Assembly: GCF_014451325.2 (NCBI RefSeq)
Contig: NZ_JACSCH020000007.1
Location: forward strand, 192,965 to 256,964
Origin: Streptomyces sp. CB02980
Lineage (GTDB): Bacteria > Actinomycetota > Actinomycetes > Streptomycetales > Streptomycetaceae
DNA: 64,000 nucleotides
Reading direction: 5' to 3'
A program made the position numbers and the translations under genes. A model generated the notes under the pieces. The model had not been told where the DNA came from. It saw only the letters and a program-made list of their open reading frames with translations, and made no database searches. Within the stretch, counting starts at the first letter, position 1; each line of letters opens with the position of its first letter. This document shows positions 8,802 to 18,400 of the stretch, piece after piece.

Positions 8802-8869
8802 GTTCCCGTACGTACGAGGAGGGGCCCCGCACCGGGTGGTGCGGGGCCCCTCCTCGTACGTACGGGAAC
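8802..8869. terminator. perfect 32-bp inverted repeat, bidirectional terminator
   Basis: Arms 8802-8833 and 8838-8869 are exact complements over 32 bases around the loop GGGT. It sits between the guaB3 stop (8796) and the stop of the convergent membrane-protein gene (8877), exactly where a two-way terminator is expected. The outer third contains the CGTACGTACG motif, itself palindromic. Confidence 0.9.
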
Positions 8870-8876
8870 CCGACGG

Positions 8877-9365
8877 CTACGAGGCCTTCTTGGCGCCGGA
8901 GAACGCGGCGAAGGCGGCGATGCCGAAGAACAGGAACGTCAGTCCGTCCTTGGTCGCGTTCCAGCCCTCGGTGAGCAGGCCGAACTCCTGGAAGAAGAGC
9001 TCCGTCGCGGAGACGTCCAGCTCCTTGGAGAGGAGGATCGCGATGCCCAGGAGCTGGCCGAGGTAGACCGCGCCGAGGGCGAGCACCGCGCTCGCGACCG
9101 GCAGGACGGGGTTGCGGCCGCCGACCTTGCCGGCGGCGAGACCGGTGAGGAAGCCGACGCCGACGGCGGCCCAGCCGATCTCGCGCTCGACGCCGCCGAT
9201 GACCGCGCCGTACACGCCGGCCGACACGAGGGCGGCGACGACCGCGGCGACCAGGCCGAGGACGACGTTGTCACGGGCGGGCGCCGGCGGCGGCGCGACC
9301 GGGTACTGCTCGGGCGCGGCGCCCCCGGCGAACGGGTTGCCGGGCGGCGGAACGGGCTGGCTCAT
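8877..9365 (-). CDS. four-TM membrane protein of unknown function
   Basis: A 162-residue protein that I cannot assign to a named family. It starts with a proline-rich cytoplasmic leader (residues 1-32, MSQPVPPPGNPFAGG) and then has about four hydrophobic segments, roughly 35-60, 65-85, 92-115 and 138-158, including LVAAVVAALVSAGVYGAVIG and GLTFLFFGIAAFAAF. The start at 9365 marks the first proline-rich segment typical of such actinobacterial proteins; the frame stays open 29 residues further without a better site. A GGGGGAT element lies a few bases upstream. It is convergent with guaB3. Nothing in the sequence suggests a substrate or enzymatic activity. Confidence 0.75.
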   Translation of the reverse strand: MSQPVPPPGNPFAGGAAPEQYPVAPPPAPARDNVVLGLVAAVVAALVSAGVYGAVIGGVEREIGWAAVGVGFLTGLAAGKVGGRNPVLPVASAVLALGAVYLGQLLGIAILLSKELDVSATELFFQEFGLLTEGWNATKDGLTFLFFGIAAFAAFSGAKKAS

Positions 9366-9479
9366 GGTGCGGATCCCCCAGGGACGGAAGTAGCACGCGC
9401 GTACGTGCATACGAGAGGCCCGGAGATTAGCACCCGTCTGTGACAGGGGCACAACAGTTTCGGTCGGTGGCTGAGCAGC

Positions 9480-10721
9480 TCAGAGACGGTGGGCCGCGCC
9501 GCCGGGGGTGGCGCCGCGGGTGTCGAGAAGGAGTTGGGCCTTCACCGCGAGCCCTTGGAGGTCGTACGTGCGGTGGTGCTGGAGCAGGACCGTCAGGTCG
9601 GCGTGCGCGGCGGCCTCGTAGAGGGAGTCCGCGCGGGGGACGGGGAGCTCGCGGACGCGCCAGTCGGCGACGTGCGGGTCGTGGTAGCTGACGGCCGCGC
9701 CCAGGTCCATCAGACGGCGGGCGATCTCGTCGGCGGGGGAGCCCTGGCGGTCCGGCAGGTCGGGCTTGTACGTGATGCCGAGCAGCAGGACCCGGGCGCC
9801 GCGGGCCGACTTGCCGTGCTCGTTGAGGAGGGTGGCGGCGCGCTGGACGACGTACTGCGGCATGCGTTCGTTGACCTGGCCGGCGAGTTCGACGAGGCGG
9901 AGCGGGCGGTGGGCGCCGACGGTGTCGACGGGGACGCCGTGGCCGCCGACGCCGGGTCCCGGGCGGAAGGCCTGGAAGCCGAAGGGCTTGGTCTCGGCGC
10001 AGCGGATGACGTCCCACAGATCGACGCCGAGTTCGTGGCAGAGCACCGCCATCTCGTTGACCAGGGCGATGTTGACGTGCCGGAAGTTGGTCTCCAGGAG
10101 TTTGACCGTCTCCGCCTCGCGGGGGCCACGCGCGCGTACCACCTTGTCGGTGAGCCGGCCGTAGAAGGCGGCGGCCGCCTCGGTGCAGGCCGGGGTGAGG
10201 CCGCCGATGACCTTGGGGGTGCCGGCGAAGCCGTGCGTACGGCTGCCGGGGTCGAGGCGGCCGGGGGAGTACGCGAGGTGGAAGTCGCGTCCGGCGCGCA
10301 GGCCCGAGCCCTCTTCGAGGAGGTCCCGGAGCAGGCCTTCGGTGGTGCCCGGGGGGACGGGGGATTCGAGGAGGACGGTGGTGTGCGGGCGCAGCCGGGC
10401 GGCGAGCGCGCGGGCCGCTTCGGTGACGGCGGTGAGGTCGAGGGTGTGGTCGGGGCCCAGGGGGGTCGGGGCGCAGAGGACGGCGGTGCGGACCCGGCCG
10501 AGTTCGGCGGGGTTGGCGGTCGGCCGGAAGCCCCCCGAGAGCATCCGGCGGATCTCCGGGACGGTGAGGGAGCCGTCGACCGGGGAGCGGCCGGCCGCGA
10601 GTTCGGCGACGGGGCGGGGATCGGTGTCGTAGCCGATGGTGTCGATGCCTGCGGCGGCGGCGGCCTGGGCCAGGGGGAGTCCGTGGTGGCCGAGGCCGAT
10701 GACGGCGAGATCAGCGGGCAT
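9480..10721 (-). CDS. nucleotide-sugar dehydrogenase homologue lacking the catalytic cysteine
   Basis: A 413-residue member of the UDP-glucose / UDP-ManNAc dehydrogenase family. The N-terminal Rossmann domain starts AVIGLGHHGLPLAQAA, the central helical domain contains KLLETNFRHVNIALVNEMA, and the C-terminal UDP-binding domain has VLLLGITYKPDLPD. Active members oxidise C6 of a nucleotide sugar through a thiohemiacetal on the cysteine of GGHCxPxD. Here that motif reads GPGVGGHGVPVDT with Gly262 in its place, and the following 10 or so residues usually present (the PYYLxWKA-like segment) are missing. It is therefore probably not a standard dehydrogenase. The ATG at 10721 puts the Rossmann strand at the N-terminus; a TTG at 10769 is possible. 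No glycan genes are adjacent. Confidence 0.82.
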   Translation of the reverse strand: MPADLAVIGLGHHGLPLAQAAAAAGIDTIGYDTDPRPVAELAAGRSPVDGSLTVPEIRRMLSGGFRPTANPAELGRVRTAVLCAPTPLGPDHTLDLTAVTEAARALAARLRPHTTVLLESPVPPGTTEGLLRDLLEEGSGLRAGRDFHLAYSPGRLDPGSRTHGFAGTPKVIGGLTPACTEAAAAFYGRLTDKVVRARGPREAETVKLLETNFRHVNIALVNEMAVLCHELGVDLWDVIRCAETKPFGFQAFRPGPGVGGHGVPVDTVGAHRPLRLVELAGQVNERMPQYVVQRAATLLNEHGKSARGARVLLLGITYKPDLPDRQGSPADEIARRLMDLGAAVSYHDPHVADWRVRELPVPRADSLYEAAAHADLTVLLQHHRTYDLQGLAVKAQLLLDTRGATPGGAAHRL

Positions 10722-10859
10722 GGGGGGTGGGCCGTCCTTCCCGATAGCCGGAGGGAGCGCGACGCGCAAGCCCGGTGGACAGAACGGGTCGAGCGCAATG
10801 TCAGACTAGGCGTAAATATGACCGATATGCCGCATTGTGGGGCCGAAGGTCGCCGAGTG

Positions 10860-10868
10860 TTATCCACA
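10860..10868 (+). promoter_or_regulatory. DnaA-box-like nonamer
   Basis: The sequence TTATCCACA is identical to the strongest Escherichia coli DnaA box. It lies in the divergent region upstream of glpD. A single nonamer can occur by chance, but an AT-rich match is uncommon in DNA of this composition. There is no cluster, so it is not an origin. Confidence 0.3.
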
Positions 10869-10992
10869 GGTCGGTGGCGAGGCGGTGGCTGAAGTCGCCG
10901 GGGAGGGCCAGAATCGAGCTGTGAGCCGGACCACATGGCCCGGTTCGCGTGCTGGAACGACGGGAACGACGGGGAACGACGGGAGGCAAGCC

Positions 10993-12699
10993 GTGAGGAC
11001 AGCGACACTGGGACCCGCCGAGCGCGCCGAGGCGCTCGCGGCCATGGCCGAGCGCGAGCTGGACGTGCTGGTGGTCGGCGCCGGAGTGGTCGGCGCCGGG
11101 ACGGCCCTCGACGCCGTCACGAGAGGGCTCTCCACCGGCATCGTCGAGGCCCGCGACTGGGCCTCCGGCACCTCCAGCCGGTCCAGCAAGCTCATCCACG
11201 GCGGCCTGCGCTACCTGGAGATGCTGGACTTCGCCCTGGTCCGGGAGGCCCTCAAGGAGCGCGGACTGCTCCTGGAGCGGCTCGCACCCCACCTGGTGAA
11301 GCCGGTCCCCTTCCTCTACCCGCTCCAGCACAAGGGCTGGGAGCGGTTCTACGCGGGCTCCGGCGTCGCGCTGTACGACGCGATGTCCCTCTCCTCCGGG
11401 CACGGCCGCGGCCTGCCCGTCCACCGGCACCTCTCCCGGGGCGGCGCCCTGCGGGTCGCCCCCTGCCTCAGGAAGGACGCGCTCGTCGGCGCCCTCCAGT
11501 ACTACGACGCCCAGATGGACGACGCCCGCTTCGTCACCACCCTCGTGCGCACCGCCGCGTCCTACGGCGCCCTGGCCGCGAGCCGGGCCCGCGTCATCGG
11601 CTTCCTGCGCGAAGGCGCGCGGGTCGTCGGCGCCCGTGTCCAGGACGTCGAGGCCGGCGTGGAGTACGAGATCCGGGCCAAGCAGATCGTCAACGCCACC
11701 GGGGTGTGGACCGACGACACCCAGGCCCTCATCGGCGAGCGCGGCCAGTTCCACGTCCGTGCCTCCAAGGGCATCCACCTCGTCGTCCCCAAGGACCGCA
11801 TCCACTCGTCCACCGGGCTGATCCTGCGCACCGAGAAGTCCGTGCTCTTCGTGATCCCCTGGGGCCGGCACTGGATCGTCGGCACCACCGACACCGAATG
11901 GGACCTGGACAAGGCCCATCCCGCCGCGTCCAGCGCCGACATCGACTACCTCCTGGAGCATGTGAACACCGTGCTCGCCACCCCGCTCACCCGGGAGGAC
12001 GTCGAAGGGGTCTACGCGGGCCTGCGCCCCCTGCTCGCCGGCGAGTCGGACGCCACCAGCAAGCTCTCCCGCGAGCACACCGTCGCCCACCCGGTGCCCG
12101 GCCTGGTCGTGGTGGCCGGCGGCAAGTACACGACGTACCGCGTCATGGCCAAGGACGCCGTCGACGAGGCCGTGCACGGCCTCGACCAGCGGGTCGCCCC
12201 CTGCGTCACCGAGGACATCCCGCTGCTCGGCGCCGAGGGCTACCGGGCCCTGTGGAACGCGCGGGCCAGGATCGCCGCGCGCACCGGCCTCCATGTCGTC
12301 CGGGTCGAGCATCTCCTCAACCGGTACGGCTCCCTGACGGAGCAGATCCTCGACCTCATCGCCGAGGACCCCTCCCTCGCCGCGCCGCTCCCGGCCGCCG
12401 ACGACTACCTGCGGGCCGAGATCGTCTACGCCGCCTCCCACGAGGGCGCCCGGCATCTCGACGACGTCCTCACCCGGCGCACCAGAATCTCCATCGAGAC
12501 CTTCGACCGGGGCACGCTCAGCGCCCGCGAGTGCGCGGAACTGATGGCGCCGGTCCTCGGCTGGGACGAGCACCAGATCGAGAAGGAGATCGAGCACTAC
12601 GACAAGCGGGTCGAGGCCGAGCGGGAGTCGCAGCGACAGCCCGACGACCTGACGGCGGACGCCGCCCGGCTCGGGGCGCCGGACATCGTGCCGATCTGA
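10993..12699 (+). CDS. glpD: FAD-dependent glycerol-3-phosphate dehydrogenase
   Basis: A 568-residue membrane-associated flavoenzyme that oxidises sn-glycerol 3-phosphate to dihydroxyacetone phosphate and passes electrons to quinone. The FAD-binding Rossmann motif is VVGAGVVGAGTALDAVTRG near residues 23-41, the signature SSRSSKLIHGGLRYLE follows near 62-77, and the C-terminal GlpO-type cap domain is present (about 400-540). The length is standard. The frame is open upstream to 10837, but GTG 10993 is preceded by GGGAGG at 10981-10986, which fixes the start. No glpF/glpK genes are adjacent, so this looks like a stand-alone copy rather than part of a glycerol operon. Confidence 0.93.
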   Translation: MRTATLGPAERAEALAAMAERELDVLVVGAGVVGAGTALDAVTRGLSTGIVEARDWASGTSSRSSKLIHGGLRYLEMLDFALVREALKERGLLLERLAPHLVKPVPFLYPLQHKGWERFYAGSGVALYDAMSLSSGHGRGLPVHRHLSRGGALRVAPCLRKDALVGALQYYDAQMDDARFVTTLVRTAASYGALAASRARVIGFLREGARVVGARVQDVEAGVEYEIRAKQIVNATGVWTDDTQALIGERGQFHVRASKGIHLVVPKDRIHSSTGLILRTEKSVLFVIPWGRHWIVGTTDTEWDLDKAHPAASSADIDYLLEHVNTVLATPLTREDVEGVYAGLRPLLAGESDATSKLSREHTVAHPVPGLVVVAGGKYTTYRVMAKDAVDEAVHGLDQRVAPCVTEDIPLLGAEGYRALWNARARIAARTGLHVVRVEHLLNRYGSLTEQILDLIAEDPSLAAPLPAADDYLRAEIVYAASHEGARHLDDVLTRRTRISIETFDRGTLSARECAELMAPVLGWDEHQIEKEIEHYDKRVEAERESQRQPDDLTADAARLGAPDIVPI

Positions 12700-12884
12700 C
12701 GGGACGTCCGGGACGCGCGGGTGGGAACCTGGAGGGTGTGCGGGGGCGTCGTCATCCCGGAGTACGGACCCGGGGGCGCCACCCGTCCTGAGGTGAGGGA
12801 CAATGGCCTCTCTTCCAGGGCGGGTTACCGCATCGCGCGGGAAGCGGCAGACGCGGCGCAGATCAGGGATCGCAGAGGGGACGC

Positions 12885-15329
12885 ATGTCGGAGGCGGAGC
12901 AGTCGCGGGACACGGCGAAGGACCCCGGGCGGGACGCCGCCGCGGGGGCCGCGACCGACGGCGACCGAGGAGCGGTCCCGGCCGCGCGTGAGCCGGAGCG
13001 GGACGACGCGAAGGACACACAGGGCGCGAAGAACGCGCAGGTCGAGCGGGGTGCGGAGGAAGCCGGGGCATCGGCGGCGTCCGCCGCGGCGCCCGCGGAC
13101 TCCGCGGTGCCCGCGGACCTGGCGAAGCCCACGAGGTCCGCGGACCCGGCGGGCTCGAAGGACTCGGGTGCCGGGGACGTGAAGGGCGTTCAGGACGCCC
13201 CGGGCGGTCCGGACGTGAAGGACGTTCAGGACACCCCGGGCGTCTCCGGCGGGCGGCTGCGGGGGACCGAGCCGTCGACCGGGCGGGCCGGGTTCGGCGC
13301 GGGCGACGGTGACGGCGAGAGCGACCGTCCCCCGGCGCGGGGTTCCGCGCGCGGCACCGGTGGCGACAGGGGGCGCAAGGTCCCGGTCAACGAGGGCCGG
13401 CTCCTCGCCGGTCGCTACCGGCTCGGCGGGGTCCTCGGGCGCGGCGGCATGGGCACCGTGTGGCGCGCGGTCGACGAGACCCTCGGCCGTACCGTCGCCG
13501 TCAAGGAACTCCGCTTCCCCACCAGCATCGACGACGACGAGAAGCGCCGCCTCATCACCCGGACCCTGCGCGAGGCGAAGGCCATCGCCCGGATCCGCAA
13601 CAACGGCGCCGTCACCGTCTACGACGTCGTCGACGAGGACGACCGTCCGTGGATCGTCATGGAGCTCATCGAGGGCAAGTCCCTCGCGGACGCCGTCCGC
13701 GAGGACGGCACGCTCACGCCCCGGCGCGCCGCCGAGGTCGGCCTCGCCATCCTCGACGTGCTGCGCTCGGCGCACCGCGAGGGCATCCTGCACCGTGACG
13801 TGAAGCCGTCCAACGTGCTGATCGCCGAGGACGGCCGGGTCGTCCTCACCGACTTCGGCATCGCCCAGGTCGAGGGCGACCCCTCGATCACCTCCACCGG
13901 CATGCTCGTCGGCGCCCCCTCGTACATCTCGCCCGAGCGGGCCCGCGGCCACAAGCCCGGCCCCGCCGCCGACATGTGGTCGCTCGGCGGACTCATCTAC
14001 GCGGCGGTCGAGGGCAGCCCTCCGTACGACAAGGGTTCCGCCATCGCCACCCTCACGGCGGTGATGACCGAGCCCGTCGACCCGCCGAAGAACGCCGGAC
14101 CCGAGCTGGAGAAGGTCATCTACGGCCTGCTCGCCAAGGACCCGGCCCAGCGGCTCGACGACGCCCGCGCGCGGGTCCTGCTCCTCGCCGTCCTCGACGC
14201 GCCGGACCCGGCGCCCCCGGTCTCCCCCGAGGTCACCCGGGTCGTACCGCTGCCGCCGCGCCCCGACCAGCCTCCGGTGGCCCCGGCGGCCGACCGGGGC
14301 AAGGCGCCCGACGCGTCCGCCGACCGGATGCGGGGTGCGCTGAGCTCCGTACGGAACGCGGCGGCCTCCGTGAAGGCCGAGCCGAAGGCGTCGTCGACGC
14401 CGGCCGCCAGGACGGCGGCGGGGGCCGCCTCCACGACACGGCAGAGCGGTGGCAGACCCACTCCGGCCCGTGCGTCGCTGACCGACGTCGTACCGCGCCG
14501 CACGCTGGTGATCATCGCCGCGGTCGCCGTACTCGCCCTGCTCGGGACGATCCTCGCGGTCTCCCTCAGGGGCGGCGGCGACGAGGGCAACCAGGGCAAG
14601 GACAGCGCGGGCACCACGGCCTCGGCCGGCGCCTCCGCCGGCGGTGACGGCTCCGGTGGCTCCGGCGGATCGGACGGCGGCAAGGGCCAGTCGCCCGGCG
14701 GCGCCGGCCAGCAGGGCGGCGCGCAGCCCGGCGACACCGGCTCGAACGGGTCGACGGGCGGCAACGGCACGACGGGCTCCACGGGCTCCACGGGCTCCAC
14801 GGACGGGTCCGGCGGGTCGAACGGCACCGGCACCACGCCGACCGGCAAGCCCGGCGGCACGGGCGCGCAGCTGCCCGCGGGCTACACCCTCGTCACCAAC
14901 GACCGCTTCCACTTCTCCATGGCGATGCCCGCCACGTTCAAGGTCCGCTCGATTCCGGGCTACAGCGGTGGCGGGATATTCAGCGAGAGCGGCGGCTTCC
15001 CGCGCATCCAGGTCGACTTCAACTCCAGCCCGAAGGACAACGCGGCGGCCGCCTGGGAGCTCGGCAAGATCGGCGTGGCCGCCACCAGCAAGAACTACAA
15101 GCACTTCGGCATCCGGACGGTCTCCTACAAGGGCTACCCGACCGTCGCGGACTGGGAGTTCGAGCGCACCCAGCAGGGCATGCGCGTCCATGTGCTCAAC
15201 CGCGGCTTCAAGGTGGACGCCGAGCACGGCTACTCCATCATGATCAGCTGCAAGGCGGAGGAGTGGAACGGCGCGGAGTGCAAGACGCTGCGCGAGACGG
15301 CGTTCGCCACGTTCAGCCCCAAGGACTGA
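12885..15329 (+). CDS. one-TM serine/threonine protein kinase
   Basis: An 814-residue receptor-like kinase. Residues 1-165 are a charged low-complexity cytoplasmic leader. The kinase domain follows at about 172-430, with glycine loop GRGGMGTVW, Lys207 in VAVKEL, His-Arg-Asp at 303-305 and Asp-Phe-Gly at 323-325, so it should be active. A long Ala/Pro linker leads to one membrane helix at about 538-560 (TLVIIAAVAVLALLGTILAV). A Gly/Ser/Thr-rich spacer comes next, then an extracellular domain of about 145 residues beginning GYTLVTNDRFHFSMAMP. There are no PASTA repeats. The start ATG follows AGAGGGGA. It heads a run of three related receptors; the ligand is unknown. Confidence 0.92.
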   Translation: MSEAEQSRDTAKDPGRDAAAGAATDGDRGAVPAAREPERDDAKDTQGAKNAQVERGAEEAGASAASAAAPADSAVPADLAKPTRSADPAGSKDSGAGDVKGVQDAPGGPDVKDVQDTPGVSGGRLRGTEPSTGRAGFGAGDGDGESDRPPARGSARGTGGDRGRKVPVNEGRLLAGRYRLGGVLGRGGMGTVWRAVDETLGRTVAVKELRFPTSIDDDEKRRLITRTLREAKAIARIRNNGAVTVYDVVDEDDRPWIVMELIEGKSLADAVREDGTLTPRRAAEVGLAILDVLRSAHREGILHRDVKPSNVLIAEDGRVVLTDFGIAQVEGDPSITSTGMLVGAPSYISPERARGHKPGPAADMWSLGGLIYAAVEGSPPYDKGSAIATLTAVMTEPVDPPKNAGPELEKVIYGLLAKDPAQRLDDARARVLLLAVLDAPDPAPPVSPEVTRVVPLPPRPDQPPVAPAADRGKAPDASADRMRGALSSVRNAAASVKAEPKASSTPAARTAAGAASTTRQSGGRPTPARASLTDVVPRRTLVIIAAVAVLALLGTILAVSLRGGGDEGNQGKDSAGTTASAGASAGGDGSGGSGGSDGGKGQSPGGAGQQGGAQPGDTGSNGSTGGNGTTGSTGSTGSTDGSGGSNGTGTTPTGKPGGTGAQLPAGYTLVTNDRFHFSMAMPATFKVRSIPGYSGGGIFSESGGFPRIQVDFNSSPKDNAAAAWELGKIGVAATSKNYKHFGIRTVSYKGYPTVADWEFERTQQGMRVHVLNRGFKVDAEHGYSIMISCKAEEWNGAECKTLRETAFATFSPKD

Positions 15330-15488
15330 CCGACGGCACGTATCGTGAGAGTTCGAGGACCGTACGCAGCCGAACAGAGCCGATAACTGCACGCTGCCGG
15401 ACCGGAATTGTCGGACTCGCGTGATCCCGCCCGATCCCGAGGGGTCCGCGGGTCCACGGGGGACAGCGTGCGCGCGTGGGGAGGCGTC

Positions 15489-18400
15489 GTGGACGACTAC
15501 GCGGGAAGGGTGCTCGCGGACCGCTACCGCCTGCCGCTGCCGCCGGCGGACGCGGACACGGACGCGTACGATCCGGGCGAGACGCGCGCCTTCGACACGT
15601 TCAGCGGGCAGGAGGTCCTGGTCCGCCAGGTGCCGCTGCCGGAGTTCGTCGACGCCGAGGTGCTCGACGGCGAGGGCGGCCCGGCCGGCCCCTACGGCGC
15701 CGGGGGGCGGGCCACCCGCCGCCCGGCCGAGCCCGTCGTCCGCCGGGCGATCGAGGCGGCCCAGGCCGCCGCGCAGATCCCCGACCACCCCCTGCTCGAC
15801 CAGGTCTTCGACGTCTTCGCGGAGGCCGGTTCGCTCTGGATAGTGAGCGAACGCATCGCGGCCCGGCCGCTGGCCGCGCTCCTCGCCGAGCGGCCGCTCA
15901 ACCCCTACCGCGCGGCCGAGATCGGCGCCGACGTCCTCACCGCCCTGCGCGCGCTCCACGCCCACGGGTGGGTGCACCGGAACATCACCGCCCGGACCGT
16001 GCTCGTCTGCGACGACGGCCGGGTGGTCCTCACGGGCCTCGCGGTGGGCGCCGCGGAGGAGGCGCTCTGCGGGTACGCGCCCGTGCCGGAGCCGGATCCG
16101 GACGCGACGGCGTGGCAGGCGCCGGTGGAGGAGTACGGGGGCGGGGGGCACGACACCGAGGAGTACGGCTCCGAGCAGTACGGCGCGGAGGGGTACGACG
16201 CGGAGGAGTACGGCTCCGAGCTGTACGAGGCGGAGGTCTACGAGGAGGGCGACGGGCACGTCCCGTACGGGACGGACGAGTTCGAGGAGTCGGCCGAGGA
16301 GCCGGCCGACGAACCGGTCGACGAGCTGCTCGACGAGCCGGCAGAGGAGGTGGCCGAGCAGCCGGGGCCGGACCGCGGCTACGGGTACGGCTACGGCTAC
16401 GGGTATGGCCATGGCGACGGCGACGGCGACGAGGTGTACCTCCCCGAACCCGCCCCGTACGTCACCGAACCCGACGCGTACGCCCCCGAGTCCGCCCCGT
16501 ACGTCACCGAACCCGACGCGTACGCCCCCGAATCCGGCCCGGACGACACCGAGTCCCCCTCCCCCTACGGCACCGCCCCCGGCGGCTACGGCACCGATCC
16601 CTACGGCCGGGCGCTGCCCGCGGCGCCCGCCGCCGAGACGCAGCCCGCGCCCGTGCCGCCCACCGCCGACGTGCGGGCCGCCCGCGCCGGGGCCATCGCC
16701 GCCTACCGGGCCGGTGCGCGCGCCGCCGCCAAGCTCGGCGAGACCGGGGCCCTGCCCGTGCAGCGCTCCGCGCCGGAGGACCCGCCCGAGCCGCCCCCGG
16801 CACCGACCGCGCAGGCGGCGGGTGCGCCCGAGCCGCAGTGGTGGGCGAGGGTGGCGGACGACGACGAGGACGACGAGGACGACGGCGACGAGCCGTACGG
16901 CGCGGGTCCGCAGGCGGGTCCGCCGCCGCGCGTGATGCTGGCCGGCAACTGGAGCGACGGCCCGCACGCCTCGCGGGACAGCTCCCCGCCGATCCCGGCC
17001 GGGGGTGGTTCGGGTCCGGGCCGCGGCCCCGTGCTGCCCGGTTCGGGCCGTCCGGCCCTGCCCGCCGGGTACACGGCCGCCACTCCGGACCCCGCACGCC
17101 TGCCCGTCCCCACCGGCGCCCGGGCGGAGGCGGCCCTGGAGCCGGCCAGGATCCCGGCCCAGGCCCAGGCGGACCGCGGCCCCACCACCCGGCTCGCCGC
17201 CGAGCGGGCCCGGCAGACCCGGATCGCGGTCGTCGGCGCCGTCACCGAGCGCTGGGCACCCGAACAGGCCGGTCCCGTCCACGAGAACTGGCGCCTCGCC
17301 CCGCCGATCGGCCCCGCCACCGACCTGTGGGCGCTCGGCGCGCTCCTCTACCGGGCCGTCCAGGGCCACGCCCCCTACCCCGAGGACAGCGCCGCCGAGC
17401 TCGTCCAGCTGGTCTGCGCCGAGCCGCCCGCCTTCGCCGAGGAGTGCGGCCCGCTGCGCCCGGTCGTGGAGTCCCTGCTGCGCCAGGACCCGACCGAGCG
17501 CCCCGACTTCGAGGAGCTGCGCGGCTGGCTGCGCTCCCTCGTGCGCTCGGCTCCGGAGCCGGAGGCCGGTGTCGGAGTCGTACCGCTGCCGTCCTTCGAC
17601 GAGAAGCGGCTGCCGATCGTGCGCCGGCGCGGCGAGCTCGTACGCCGTCGGCGCGGCGGAGCGGGAGCGGGCCGACACCGCCACAAGCGGGGCAAGGACC
17701 CGCGCCCCCCGGCCCAGGCGCACGCCCGCCACGACGACCTCCACACGCGCGAGTACGGGCCCGCCCCCGTGCGGGCCGATGAGCGGGGGGACGTCCGCGA
17801 GGAGTACCGGGAGGACTTCCAGGAGTCGTTCCACGAGGAGATCCCCCAGCGCGCGTCCCGAGCACCCAAAGCCCGGGCGACCAAGGCGTCCCGCGGCGGC
17901 CGGCCGTCGTCCTCGCGGCCCCCGGGCTCCCCGCAGGCCCTCGGCCGTACGCTCCTGGTCCTCGTCCTCCTGCTGCTCGGCGGGGCTGTCGCGTACGCCG
18001 TCCTCTTCATGTCCGGCGACGGGGAGAAGCCCACCGCGCCGACCACTCCCACGGTCGGCCAGGCCCCGCCCACGACCGCACCCTCGAACCCTCCGACCGC
18101 GACGAAGGAGCCGACCACGGCCCCGCCGACCGGCGGACCGCCGGCCACCCCGCGCACCACCCCGCCCGCCGCCGACCCCTCGGCTCCGGCCCTCGCCGCC
18201 GGGTACATGCTGCGGCAGGACCCCGAGGGGTTCCGGATCGGGGTGCCGAACGGATGGCGACGCAGCCCGATCAACGACGCCGGGCAAGTGCGCTACACCA
18301 GCGGCGACTTCACGATGATCGTGGTCCCCGGCCGCGACAGCGTCGGCGACAACGGCTCCGACCCGCTGGAGTACCAGAACTCCAAGGAACGCGAACTGGA

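Noticed and set aside
10801..13071. Minus-strand frame of 756 codons antisense to glpD
   Set aside because: Low-complexity Gly/Val/Asp-rich translation typical of antisense high-GC DNA, while glpD on the plus strand is complete.
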